From: an uncultured Eubacteriales bacterium | Lineage (GTDB): Bacteria; Bacillota; Clostridia; Lachnospirales; Lachnospiraceae | Length of the DNA stretch: 64,000 bases | Direction of reading: 5' to 3' | NCBI GenBank assembly: GCA_900314845.1 | Contig: OMWV01000034.1 | Span: 1-64,000, forward strand | Shown here: one piece after another, positions 34,874 through 43,455 of the stretch | How the letters are laid out: each line of letters starts with the position of its first letter | How positions within the stretch are numbered: the stretch's first letter is position 1 | Translations under genes and position numbers: made by a program | Notes under the pieces: generated by a model | The model's input: only the letters and a program-made list of their open reading frames with translations | What the model was told of the DNA's origin: nothing | Database searches by the model: none

Positions 34874-36358
34874 ATGATAGCGCTTCACATGGACCGCCCT
34901 GATTTTGAGAATGATATCAGGGCGCTTCTTATGTCATTTTTTTTCGGAGAAAAGATCGTAAGCGACGCTCAGGCCCTGAAAATGAAGCCGGAGCACAGAA
35001 GCTTTGAACATGAATTCAGCTTTCTGCACCGGGGAGATGCCGCCTTTATAAAGATAAGCTCAGCAGACGGCCGGCAGGACCAGGCCCTGATAGAAGGGCC
35101 GGGGGCAGACAGGCGTGCTGACCGGGACCGGCTCAAGACCCAGGTCTACAGGCTTCTTTCCTCCTATACTGGCCAGATGCTCCCCTGGGGGACACTGACC
35201 GGGGTAAGGCCGACAAAGATCCCCATGGAGAAACTGGAGCAGGGCTTCAGTCAGGAGGAGGCAGCTTTTTATATGGAGGAGACCTATCTTGTCTCTCCCG
35301 AGAAAGCCTGGGAAGCGGCCGAAGTAGCCCGGCGGGAGCTTGGCATCATGCGGAAGATCTGTCAGGACAGGGGGCTGACTTATATCCCCGGCCTGCCCCT
35401 GCCGGGATTTTCCCTCTATGTGGGCATCCCTTTCTGCCCCTCCATCTGCGCCTACTGTTCCTTCTCCTCCTACCCGGTCAGCGTCTGGGAGAAGAGGGTG
35501 GATGAGTATATAGACGCCCTGATCCGGGAGATAAATTCTGTCCCGGCCCGGATGCGCAGACCCTCCTCCTTCTATATGGGAGGGGGGACGCCCACTTCTC
35601 TTACGGCTTCTCAGCTGGACCGGGTGCTGAGCGCTCTGGATGAGCATTTTGACATGGCTTCCTGTCCGGAGAAGACGGTGGAAGCCGGCAGGCCGGACTC
35701 CATAGACAGGGATAAGCTGAGGGTCATGAAAAAGCACGGGATAGACCGGATATCCATCAATCCCCAGACCATGAAGCAGGAGACCCTGGATATGATAGGG
35801 CGCAGGCACAGGGTCGAGGATATCGTGAATGCCTGCCGGCTTGCCCGAGAGGAAGGATTTGCGGATATCAATATGGATCTTATCACGGGTCTTCCGGGGG
35901 AAAATGCCGAAGATATGAGGCAGACCATGGAGAAGGTCTGCGCTCTGGGCCCGGAGAGCATCACGGTCCACTCCCTGGCTCTGAAGCGGGCTGCATTTTT
36001 AAACCAGAACAGGGAAAAATTTCCTGTGCCCTCCCAGGATGAGACGAGGTCTATGGCGGATATCAGCAGGTCTTATGCCATGGGTGCCGGCCTTGTGCCT
36101 TACTATCTCTACCGGCAGAAAAATATTGCGGCCAACCTGGAAAATGTCGGCTATGCCAGGGAGGGGAGCGAATGCCGCTATAATATGATCATCATGGAGG
36201 AAGTGCAGAGCATCGTGGCTCTGGGCTGCGGGTCCATCTCCAAGAAGGTATTTCCCGGCTTTCGCATCGAGCGCTGCGCCAATGTAAAGAGTGTTGATGA
36301 TTATATCAGACGGATAGACGAGATGATAGGCAGAAAAGCGGCTCTCTTTGAGGAATAA
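34874..36358 (+). CDS. hemZ: Oxygen-independent coproporphyrinogen oxidase-like protein HemZ
   Basis: A 494-residue radical SAM enzyme of the HemZ family. About 165 N-terminal residues precede the radical SAM core. The cluster motif is CPSICAYCSF (CX3CX2C) near residue 189, after LYVGIPF; YMGGGTPTSL and the NMDLITGLPGE strand follow. The family is annotated as coproporphyrinogen III dehydrogenase, but activity has been shown for few members, and no other haem gene is nearby. ATG 34874 follows GGAGG by six bases; two earlier in-frame starts sit on or before it. Confidence 0.9.
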   Translation: MIALHMDRPDFENDIRALLMSFFFGEKIVSDAQALKMKPEHRSFEHEFSFLHRGDAAFIKISSADGRQDQALIEGPGADRRADRDRLKTQVYRLLSSYTGQMLPWGTLTGVRPTKIPMEKLEQGFSQEEAAFYMEETYLVSPEKAWEAAEVARRELGIMRKICQDRGLTYIPGLPLPGFSLYVGIPFCPSICAYCSFSSYPVSVWEKRVDEYIDALIREINSVPARMRRPSSFYMGGGTPTSLTASQLDRVLSALDEHFDMASCPEKTVEAGRPDSIDRDKLRVMKKHGIDRISINPQTMKQETLDMIGRRHRVEDIVNACRLAREEGFADINMDLITGLPGENAEDMRQTMEKVCALGPESITVHSLALKRAAFLNQNREKFPVPSQDETRSMADISRSYAMGAGLVPYYLYRQKNIAANLENVGYAREGSECRYNMIIMEEVQSIVALGCGSISKKVFPGFRIERCANVKSVDDYIRRIDEMIGRKAALFEE

Positions 36359-36361
36359 GGC

Positions 36362-36390
36362 TTTTAAAGATTTTCAGACTGTGATATAGT
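36362..36390 (+). promoter_or_regulatory. Possible promoter of the transketolase genes
   Basis: TTTTAA, 17 bp, TATAGT. A GCCGG-TTTT-CCGGC hairpin lies in the leader near 36400-36413. Confidence 0.45.
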
Positions 36391-36467
36391 TAAGGCGGTG
36401 CCGGTTTTCCGGCATTGCTGATAGAATATGTTTGCCGGCAGTTCCGGCGGAAACGGAGAATAACAAG

Positions 36468-37307
36468 ATGGATGTAATGGAACTGAAGAGAAAGGCCAAT
36501 GAGGTCCGCAAGGGCATCATTACCGCGGTCCATTCCGCGAAGTCCGGTCACCCCGGCGGTGCGCTTTCCGCAGCAGATGTTTTCACTTATCTTTACTTTG
36601 AAGAGCTGAATATCGATCCCAGGGATCCCAAGAAGCCTGACAGAGACAGGTTTGTCCTTTCAAAGGGCCATACGGCTCCCGGCCTTTATTCAACTCTCGC
36701 CCTCAGAGGATATTTTCCCAGGGAAGACCTGGCAACGCTCAGACATATCGGCTCCTATCTGCAGGGCCATCCGACACTGCAGTATACACCCGGCATCGAC
36801 ATGTCCACAGGGTCACTGGGCCAGGGATTTTCCGCGGCAGTGGGAATGGCAGTTTCAGCTAAGATAGACAAGGCTTCCTGGAGAACCTATACTCTGGTAG
36901 GCGACGGAGAGCTGGAGGAGGGCCAGATCTGGGAGGCGGCTATGTTCGCCGGCGCAAAGCACCTGGACAACCTCTGCGTGATCGTTGACAACAACAATCT
37001 TCAGATAGACGGCAGCCTGGAGGACGTATGTTCTCCTATGCCGATAGACAAGAAATTTGAGGCTTTCAATTTCCATGTGATCTCCGGCGTAGGCGCCCAC
37101 GACTTTGAGCAGCTGGCTGCCGCCTTCAAGGAGGCAAGGCAGACAAAGGGCATGCCCACAGTCATCATCGTTAAGAGCATAAAGGGCAAGGGAGTATCCT
37201 TCATGGAGGATGTAGCCGGATGGCACGGCAAGGCACCCAACGATGAGGAGTACGCAATTGCTATGGCAGAGCTGGAGAAGGAGGGAGAAGCCTTATGTCA
37301 GAAGTAA
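36468..37307 (+). CDS. Transketolase, N-terminal (ThDP-binding) subunit
   Basis: A 279-residue protein equal to the first half of transketolase. SAKSGHPGGALSAAD and LSKGHTAPGLYSTLA are followed by the thiamine diphosphate motif GDGELEEGQIWEA and ends at IVDNNNLQIDG and TKGMPTVIIVKSIKGKG. In clostridia the enzyme is commonly made as two polypeptides. ATG 36468 follows GGAG. The end overlaps the second subunit by 13 bp. Confidence 0.94.
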   Translation: MDVMELKRKANEVRKGIITAVHSAKSGHPGGALSAADVFTYLYFEELNIDPRDPKKPDRDRFVLSKGHTAPGLYSTLALRGYFPREDLATLRHIGSYLQGHPTLQYTPGIDMSTGSLGQGFSAAVGMAVSAKIDKASWRTYTLVGDGELEEGQIWEAAMFAGAKHLDNLCVIVDNNNLQIDGSLEDVCSPMPIDKKFEAFNFHVISGVGAHDFEQLAAAFKEARQTKGMPTVIIVKSIKGKGVSFMEDVAGWHGKAPNDEEYAIAMAELEKEGEALCQK

Positions 37308-38236
37308 AGAAGATCGCAACGCGTGAGAGCTATGGCCGCGCCCTCGCGGAGCTGGGCAGAGAGCATGAGGATATCGTCGTACTGGACGCTGACCTGGCCG
37401 GCTCCACAAAGACATCTATTTTCAGGGACGAGTTCCCGGACAGACATATAGACTGCGGTATCGCTGAGGCCAATATGATGTGCATCGCTGCCGGTCTGGC
37501 AACGACAGGCAAGAAGGTATTTGCCAGCTCCTTTGCCATGTTCGCGGCAGGCAGAGCCTACGAGCAGATCAGGAACAGCATAGGCTATCCCCATCTCAAT
37601 GTAAAGATCGGGGCGACCCACGCAGGTATCTCCGTCGGCGAGGATGGAGCGACCCACCAGGCTATAGAGGATATCGCCCTTATGAGGGTCATCCCCGGCA
37701 TGGTAGTCATCAGCCCCTCCGATGACGTGGAAGCCAGGGCAGCCGTAAAGGCAGCCTATGAGCATGACGGCCCCGTCTATCTCAGATTCGGCCGCAGCGG
37801 CGTTCCGGTCATCAATGACAGGCCCGACTATAAATTTGAGCTGGGCAAGGGCGTAGAGCTCAGGGACGGCAAGGACGTGACCATCGTGGCAACAGGACTC
37901 TGCACAGCCGAGTCCCTTGGGGCAGCAAAGCTCCTCGAGGCAGAAGGAATTGACGCTCAGGTCATCAATATCCACACCATAAAGCCGATCGATGAGGATA
38001 TCCTTGTGGCAGCAGCGAAGAAGACAGGAAGGATCGTGACGGTAGAGGAGCACTCTATCATAGGCGGCCTGGGCGGCGCTGTATGTGAAGTCCTCAGTGA
38101 GAAGGCTCCGGTACCGGTATACCGTATCGGTGTAAGAGACAGATTCGGCGAGTCCGGCCCCGGCCCCGACCTCATCCACAAGTACGGACTGGACGCGGAA
38201 GGAATCGCCGCCGGCGTTAAGGCTTTCGTCAGATAA
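37295..38236 (+). CDS. Transketolase, C-terminal (pyrimidine-binding) subunit
   Basis: The 313-residue partner of the preceding gene. It has VLDADLAGSTKT, the catalytic glutamate region FPDRHIDCGIAEANMMCIAAGLA, HAGISVGEDGATHQA and the C-terminal domain with VEEHSIIGGLGGAVCEVL. Together the two transfer two-carbon units in the pentose phosphate pathway; rpe at 15957 supplies xylulose 5-phosphate. Translation is coupled through the overlap. Confidence 0.94.
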   Translation: MSEVKKIATRESYGRALAELGREHEDIVVLDADLAGSTKTSIFRDEFPDRHIDCGIAEANMMCIAAGLATTGKKVFASSFAMFAAGRAYEQIRNSIGYPHLNVKIGATHAGISVGEDGATHQAIEDIALMRVIPGMVVISPSDDVEARAAVKAAYEHDGPVYLRFGRSGVPVINDRPDYKFELGKGVELRDGKDVTIVATGLCTAESLGAAKLLEAEGIDAQVINIHTIKPIDEDILVAAAKKTGRIVTVEEHSIIGGLGGAVCEVLSEKAPVPVYRIGVRDRFGESGPGPDLIHKYGLDAEGIAAGVKAFVR

Positions 38237-38416
38237 TTATCATTTTTTCTCAGCATTATCATGAGACGCAGATCCCGGGCGGGATGCAGAATTTTAAATT
38301 TTTAGAAATACTGCCTCCTGTTCGGGATTTTTTTAGAGATTTTTCGTGAAAAATGGTGTATGATAGGAAATGGATTTGAAAATTTTTTATCAAACATTTA
38401 CGAGGAGGGATCTACT

Positions 38417-39781
38417 GTGGGAATCAGACTTGAGATGACCCAGCAGCAGCAGCTTTCCCAGAAGATGATCCAGTCAGCGAAGATCCTGCAGATGAGTTCT
38501 CTGGAACTGGAGAATTATCTGAAGGAAACGGCAGTTGAGAATCCGGTCGTTGACATAGAGGAGCCTTCTGTCCCGGACGATGACGCAGATGAGATGGAAA
38601 GAAGACTGGAGTGGCTTGTCAGCTCTGACGCTCAGAATAAAAGCTATTATTCCGATGACCGGAGTGCTGACGACAGGCAGGATATGTGGAATGTGAAGGA
38701 TAACAGGGGAGAAGATCTTCTGACCTATCTGGAGAGCCAGCTGATGGCCCAGCGTCTGCCGGAGAATGAGCACAGGGCAGCGGAATATATCATAAATATG
38801 ATAGACTCCAGAGGCTATTTTACGGAGCCTCTTGAGAGCGTGGCCCATGCCTGCGGGACAGATCTTCAGACAGCTCAGGATATGCTTGCGCTTGTGCAGA
38901 GCTTTGACCCGGCGGGGGTCGGGGCCAGGAATCTTGGCGAGTGCCTCCTGCTGCAGATGGACAGGCTGCAGATAGAGGATAAGAATGCCAGGGCCATCGC
39001 CGCGGATTATCTGGAACTGGCGGCCAGAAATCATCTGCCTGAGATCGCGAAAAAGCTCAAGATCAGCATAGATGATGTGACAAGGGCGCTGGAGGAGATC
39101 CGCAGCCTGAATCCCAAACCCGGCAACAGCTTCAGTTCCCGGGATAATCTGACCTATATCGTGCCGGATATCAGCGTGGTCAGTCAGGGAGGCAGCCTGC
39201 AGATCCTGCTCAACGATTCCACCTATCCCAGGGTGACCATCAATGATTATTACCTGCACATGATAAAGTCCACCCAGGACAAGGAGACAAAGGATTATAT
39301 AGGAGACAAGGTCAGGCAGGCTCAGTGGGTCATGCAGTGCATTTCCCAGAGGAACAAGACCCTGATGAACGTGGCCCGGGTCATCGTTGAAAGACAGACG
39401 GCCTTTTTCGAGAAGGGGCCGGGAAATCTTCTGCCCCTGAAGCTGGCCGACGTCGCGGACAGGATCGGAGTCCACGAGTCCACCGTAAGCCGGGCCGTAA
39501 AGGACAAATATATCCAGTGCGTCTGGGGAGTATTTCCCATGCACTATTTCTTCCTGGGAGCGCTGAAAAGCGGCGGGGACCAGGCCCAGGCGACATCAGA
39601 CAGGGCCAAGACCCTGATCCGGGAGATCATAGCGCAGGAAGACCACAAGAAGCCTTACAGCGACAGAGTGCTGGCGGAGAAACTCACGGAGAAAGGGGTA
39701 AAGATATCCCGCAGAACCGTGGCCAAGTACCGGGAGAATATGGGCATAGGCGATGCCAGCAGGAGGAAGGCCTATCATTAA
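38417..39781 (+). CDS. rpoN: RNA polymerase sigma-54 factor
   Basis: A 454-residue sigma factor for activator-dependent promoters. Region I is glutamine-rich (MTQQQQLSQKMIQSAKILQM) and contacts activators. A short acidic region II follows, then the core-binding region, a helix-turn-helix (VADRIGVHESTVSRAVKDKY), and the RpoN box RRTVAKYRE near the C-terminus that reads the -24 element. The GTG start at 38417 follows GAGGAGGG by seven bases. No enhancer-binding activator is in this window, so its regulon lies elsewhere. Confidence 0.95.
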   Translation: MGIRLEMTQQQQLSQKMIQSAKILQMSSLELENYLKETAVENPVVDIEEPSVPDDDADEMERRLEWLVSSDAQNKSYYSDDRSADDRQDMWNVKDNRGEDLLTYLESQLMAQRLPENEHRAAEYIINMIDSRGYFTEPLESVAHACGTDLQTAQDMLALVQSFDPAGVGARNLGECLLLQMDRLQIEDKNARAIAADYLELAARNHLPEIAKKLKISIDDVTRALEEIRSLNPKPGNSFSSRDNLTYIVPDISVVSQGGSLQILLNDSTYPRVTINDYYLHMIKSTQDKETKDYIGDKVRQAQWVMQCISQRNKTLMNVARVIVERQTAFFEKGPGNLLPLKLADVADRIGVHESTVSRAVKDKYIQCVWGVFPMHYFFLGALKSGGDQAQATSDRAKTLIREIIAQEDHKKPYSDRVLAEKLTEKGVKISRRTVAKYRENMGIGDASRRKAYH

Positions 39782-39796
39782 GGCAGGGCAGACCTG

Positions 39797-40729
39797 TCAC
39801 AGGCAGAGCAGCTGGTAGACCAGGATGATGAGGGGCATGGTGATGACGCACAGGAGTGTGGACATGACGTTGACCATGCCGGCGCCGGCGGCTTCTTTTC
39901 CATGGATCTGGGTGTTCTGGGCGATAGAGACGGCCGTGGGGCCGGCAGCAGCCAGGACGGTAGCCACCATGACCTTGCCGGTCAGAGGCGAGAGCGCTGC
40001 CAGATGGCTGGCGAAGACGCAGAGGACGAAGATGAGGGGCATGACGATGAGCCGCAGAAAGACGATGAGATAGGCATGAAGACTGGTAAATGCCTTTTTC
40101 AGCGGCACGCTGCTCATGATGATGCCTATGGAAAACATGCTGATGGGACCGATGGTCCCTCCGATCTTGTCTACGGTCTCCTCCAGGAGAGAGGGAAGCT
40201 TTATGGGGAGCAGGAAAAATGCTATGCCAACTGCGGTCGCTATGATATTGGGGTTGAGCAGGATCTTTTTTATGCTGCCCTTTTCTCCGGTCACAAGCCG
40301 GATGCCGTGCGTCCAGAAAAGGATGGTCTGCACAGCCAGGTAGGCACTGGAGTAGAAGACATATTCCCCGCCCAGGATGGCGCCGATCAGGGGCACGATC
40401 AGGTTGCCTGAGTTGCTGTATATGAGGGAAGCCCGGTCCAGCTCGTCCATAGGGAAGATCCGGGCGATCAGCCGGCTTAGGGGAATGAACAGGATGTGGA
40501 CGGCGATGGCGGCGGCTATGCCGATCAAAAGGCCCTTGAGCTTATCCGGGCTGTAGTCGATCTGACAGGCGGAGAATATCAGACAGGGGCAGAGGATATA
40601 GACGGTCAGCGTCGAGAGTACGCTGCCTGCCTCGTAGGTCAGAATATTTTTTTTCACCGCCAGATATCCGACGAAGATCATGAGGATCATCGAAAATATC
40701 TGCTGCGCCAGAGTGATCGCCAGTTCCAT
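39797..40729 (-). CDS. AEC-family membrane transporter (malate/auxin-carrier type)
   Basis: A 310-residue protein with about ten membrane helices in two similar halves. Motifs of the auxin efflux carrier family include YILCPCLIFSACQ, IYSNSGNLIVPLIGA near residue 105 and AAAGPTAVSIAQ near 265. Bacterial members usually export or exchange small organic acids such as malate or lactate; the substrate here is unknown. AAAGGA precedes the ATG. It converges with rpoN, with only 15 bp between the stops. Confidence 0.88.
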   Translation of the reverse strand: MELAITLAQQIFSMILMIFVGYLAVKKNILTYEAGSVLSTLTVYILCPCLIFSACQIDYSPDKLKGLLIGIAAAIAVHILFIPLSRLIARIFPMDELDRASLIYSNSGNLIVPLIGAILGGEYVFYSSAYLAVQTILFWTHGIRLVTGEKGSIKKILLNPNIIATAVGIAFFLLPIKLPSLLEETVDKIGGTIGPISMFSIGIIMSSVPLKKAFTSLHAYLIVFLRLIVMPLIFVLCVFASHLAALSPLTGKVMVATVLAAAGPTAVSIAQNTQIHGKEAAGAGMVNVMSTLLCVITMPLIILVYQLLCL

Positions 40730-40775
40730 TTATCTTATCCTTTCTTGAGCAAGCCGATCTTTGTTCACAGACAAG

Positions 40776-40804
40776 ATAATAGCACAGACCTGCCTGAATG
40801 AAAA
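40776..40804 (-). promoter_or_regulatory. Promoter of the AEC transporter
   Basis: On the minus strand TTTTCA, 17 bp, TATTAT, about 45 bp before the start codon and back to back with the T-box promoter. Confidence 0.55.
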
Positions 40805-40825
40805 GGCAAAAAAGAGGGAATAGCC

Positions 40826-40855
40826 TTGACAAGCGCTTTAGCGTAGTGATATACT
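40826..40855 (+). promoter_or_regulatory. Promoter of the T-box transcript
   Basis: A perfect TTGACA, 18 bp, TATACT, a few bases before the T-box leader. Confidence 0.82.
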
Positions 40856-40867
40856 ACTGTCAAACTT

Positions 40868-41118
40868 TTGAGGCGGATATAACGTCTGCAGAAGGCGCGT
40901 TACAGAGAGTGCAGGGTGGCTGAGAACTGCGCGGAGATGCCGGCAGACAAATGGACCGCTGAGGGCCAGGGGAAAGGCAGATGGATCTGTCTGCCGAGTA
41001 TCTGAGGACGTAAGCCGGCGTTAACGGCAGGGGATGTGTTGGCATTTCCGGTATGATCATACAATAAGGTGGCATCAGCAGTTTACGACTGTCCTTAGTG
41101 ATAAGGACAGTTTTTTTT
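40868..41118 (+). ncRNA. Tryptophan T-box leader
   Basis: The leader has the T-box landmarks in order. ACAGAGAGTGCAGG opens stem I. A specifier region AAATGGACCGCTGAGG has TGG (Trp) at 40952-40954. The T-box core AAGGTGGCATCAGCAG lies at 41065-41080, and a terminator overlaps the antiterminator's right arm (CTGTCCTT). The bulge UGGC has C as its variable base, which would pair with discriminator G73, as in bacterial tRNA-Trp. Uncharged tRNA-Trp should therefore turn on the four genes downstream, of which the last three look like a tryptophan transporter. ATG or GAC as specifier is less likely. Confidence 0.88.
41089..41118 (+). terminator. T-box regulated terminator
   Basis: CTGTCCTTA, loop GTGA, TAAGGACAG and eight T. 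The left arm is also needed for the antiterminator with AAGG...GCAG at 41065-41080. Confidence 0.92.
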
Positions 41119-41196
41119 GCTTATGACGGGCATGCTCTCAGCCTGCGGGGAAGAACCGCAGGGGCCGGGGCTGCCGGTTATCAGGGAAGGGGTCGC

Positions 41197-42285
41197 ATGA
41201 AGGATTACAGTATCTATCTCCCCAGTTATTCTATCGGGGAAGATGTCTACAGTCAGATACCGAGGATCTGTTCTCCCTACGGGAAGAAGATCCTGGCGAT
41301 AGGCGGGCACCGGGCCATAGCCTCTGTCCGCGGGCTGATCACGAAGGCCGTGGAGGGCTCGGCCCTTCAGATCATAGATTTTGTCTGGTTCGGGGGAGAG
41401 TCCTCCTATGAGAATGTGGATAAGCTTCTGGCTGATCCCAGAATGGCCCAGGCAGATATGCTTTTTGCCATAGGCGGGGGGAAGGCGACGGACACGACAA
41501 AGTGCGCGGCCGTGAAGGCTGGCAAGCCCTTCTTCACATTTCCCACCATCGCCTCCAACTGCGCGGCCTGCACATCCGTGGCCATCATGTACAATGCGGA
41601 CGGAAGCTTTAAGGAGCCCTTCTTTTTTGAAAGGCCCGCGGCCCACGCCTTCATCCAGACATCCGTCATTGTCCATACGCCGGACAGGTACATGTGGGCC
41701 GGCATAGGCGATACCTACGCCAAGTATTTCGAGAGTACGATTTCCTCGCGGGGCGAAGACCTTGTCCACTATGTGGCCCTGGGAACGGCCATGAGCATCC
41801 AGTGCTATGAGCCCCTGATGAAATATGGGGCTAAGGCATTAGAGGACCAGAGAAAGGGCCAGGTATCCTATGAATTCGAGCAGACGGTCCTTGCCATCAT
41901 CGTGACGACCGCTATCGTATCCATCCTGGTTACGGTGGACAGGATCATAGATTACAATACCGGTTTCGGCCATGCCGTCTACTATGGTCTGACATCCTTC
42001 CCTCATATAGAGGAAGGGCACCTGCACGGAGAGCTTGTCTCCTACGGCATCCTGCTCCTCTTGCTCATAGACGGCCAGGAAGAGAATTTTAAGAGAGTCT
42101 ATGAATTCAATAAGAGCACAGGGCTTCCGGTCTGCATGAAGGATGTGGAGATCGGGCCGGAGGACCTTGACGCTGTCATCCGCCAGGCCGTATCCATGAA
42201 GGATATCGACCACAACCCTTACCCCATCACGGAAGATATGGTCAGAGAGGCCATTCTGAAGCTGGAAGATATCAGCAGCATATAA
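41197..42285 (+). CDS. Iron-containing alcohol/glycerol dehydrogenase-family oxidoreductase under Trp control
   Basis: A 362-residue group III alcohol dehydrogenase-like protein, closest in style to glycerol dehydrogenase and to E. coli YbdH/HcxA. It has ILAIGGHRAI, the nucleotide-binding LFAIGGGKATDTTKCAA near residue 90, FPTIASNCAACTSVA near 112 and a histidine-rich GFGHAVYYG...EEGHLHGELVSYG metal site. Being first behind a Trp T-box, its substrate may be an aromatic or 2-oxo acid linked to tryptophan, but that is inference. The ribosome-binding region is GGAAGGGG. Confidence 0.82.
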   Translation: MKDYSIYLPSYSIGEDVYSQIPRICSPYGKKILAIGGHRAIASVRGLITKAVEGSALQIIDFVWFGGESSYENVDKLLADPRMAQADMLFAIGGGKATDTTKCAAVKAGKPFFTFPTIASNCAACTSVAIMYNADGSFKEPFFFERPAAHAFIQTSVIVHTPDRYMWAGIGDTYAKYFESTISSRGEDLVHYVALGTAMSIQCYEPLMKYGAKALEDQRKGQVSYEFEQTVLAIIVTTAIVSILVTVDRIIDYNTGFGHAVYYGLTSFPHIEEGHLHGELVSYGILLLLLIDGQEENFKRVYEFNKSTGLPVCMKDVEIGPEDLDAVIRQAVSMKDIDHNPYPITEDMVREAILKLEDISSI

Positions 42286-42312
42286 TAAAATATAAAAAAA
42301 GGAGAAAACACA

Positions 42313-43371
42313 ATGAAAAAAGTATTTGCATTTATCTGTATGGCAGCTATGTCAGTCACCATGCTTGCCGGGTGCGGAGGATCTTCTTCCTCATCTCAGG
42401 CAGAGCAGACCCAGGCCCAGACTCAGGCAGAGAAGGCAGCGGACACCGCGGCCGAGAGCCTTAAGGGGGGCGACGGCTCTTACACGGTGGGCGTTGTCCA
42501 GATGATCGAAAACGGAGCCTTCAACGACATGAGGGAAGGATTTATCCAGGAGCTGCGCGACAAGGGCTATACAGAGGACAAGCTGAAGGTGGATTACAAG
42601 TGCGCCCAGGGCGATGCCAGCACCCTTCAGACGATCGCCCAGAATATGGCGGACGGCGACTATGATCTGATTGCCACGATCGCCACACCTGCCACCCAGG
42701 CTCTTGTAAATCTGGGCACTGACAAGCCTGTTATCTTCATCGCTGTTTCCGCCCCTGTTGCGGCAGGCATCATGTCAGATCTGAACAAGCCTGACAAGAA
42801 TGCGACGGGCACATCAAACGCTATCCCGGTATCCGATATCTTCGGCCTGGCCAAGACGCTTACCCCGGATGCCAAGACATATGGTTTCATCTATACAAAC
42901 AGCGAGGTCAATTCTGTTGATACTATCTCATCGGCCAAGAAGTACTGCGATGAGAACGGGCTCAAGTATGTGGAGGCTTCCGTGACGAACTCCTCCGAGG
43001 TTCAGCAGGCAGCCCAGTCCCTGGTGGGCAAGGTTGACGCTATATTCGTTCCCAACGACTCCGTCGTAATGGACAGCTTCTCAGCGATCACTGAAGTTTC
43101 CAGGGACAACAAGATCCCTGTATACGGCAGCTCGGCAACCATGGTAAATGCGGGAGCATTTGCAACGGTAGCCATCAGTGATGAGGGCATCGGCCGCATT
43201 TCAGCGGATATGGCTGTAGACGTTCTGGGCGGCAAAAAGCCGGCGGATATCCCCTGCCAGGTCGTTCCCGCGTCCGATACTGTTATAAACAAGCAGACAC
43301 TGGATGCCCTGGGCATTGAGCTTCCTTCCGACGTAAGCGGCAGCGCTGTTATGGTCGAGGATCAGAAATAA
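42313..43371 (+). CDS. trpX: Tryptophan-type ABC transporter substrate-binding lipoprotein
   Basis: A 352-residue binding protein with a lipoprotein signal (MKKVFAFICMAAMSVTMLAGCGG, cysteine near residue 22). A serine/glutamine-rich linker and a two-lobed periplasmic-binding domain of the ABC_sub_bind group follow, with GVVQMIENGAFNDMREG and TDKPVIFIAVSAP. This group with its two partner genes is the TrpXYZ system repeatedly found behind Trp T-boxes. AAAGGAG precedes the ATG. Confidence 0.88.
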   Translation: MKKVFAFICMAAMSVTMLAGCGGSSSSSQAEQTQAQTQAEKAADTAAESLKGGDGSYTVGVVQMIENGAFNDMREGFIQELRDKGYTEDKLKVDYKCAQGDASTLQTIAQNMADGDYDLIATIATPATQALVNLGTDKPVIFIAVSAPVAAGIMSDLNKPDKNATGTSNAIPVSDIFGLAKTLTPDAKTYGFIYTNSEVNSVDTISSAKKYCDENGLKYVEASVTNSSEVQQAAQSLVGKVDAIFVPNDSVVMDSFSAITEVSRDNKIPVYGSSATMVNAGAFATVAISDEGIGRISADMAVDVLGGKKPADIPCQVVPASDTVINKQTLDALGIELPSDVSGSAVMVEDQK

Positions 43372-43455
43372 GGATCGTGATTTCTCTGGGAGAAGGGCAG
43401 AGTGTGCTCTTTTCCCGGAGAATCATTTTGTTTCAGGCAGAAAGAGGAGAAGAAA

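Noticed and set aside
35060..35971. 303-residue open frame on the minus strand over hemZ
   Set aside because: Antisense shadow of a well-supported radical SAM gene.
38474..39544. 356-residue open frame on the minus strand over rpoN
   Set aside because: It is antisense to a complete sigma-54 gene; composition is a codon-bias shadow and no domain is seen.
40868..41118. The leader considered as a thiamine pyrophosphate or other metabolite riboswitch
   Set aside because: The AGAGAG start, the specifier region, the AAGGTGG core and the overlapping antiterminator/terminator fit a T-box; no metabolite-riboswitch core was seen.
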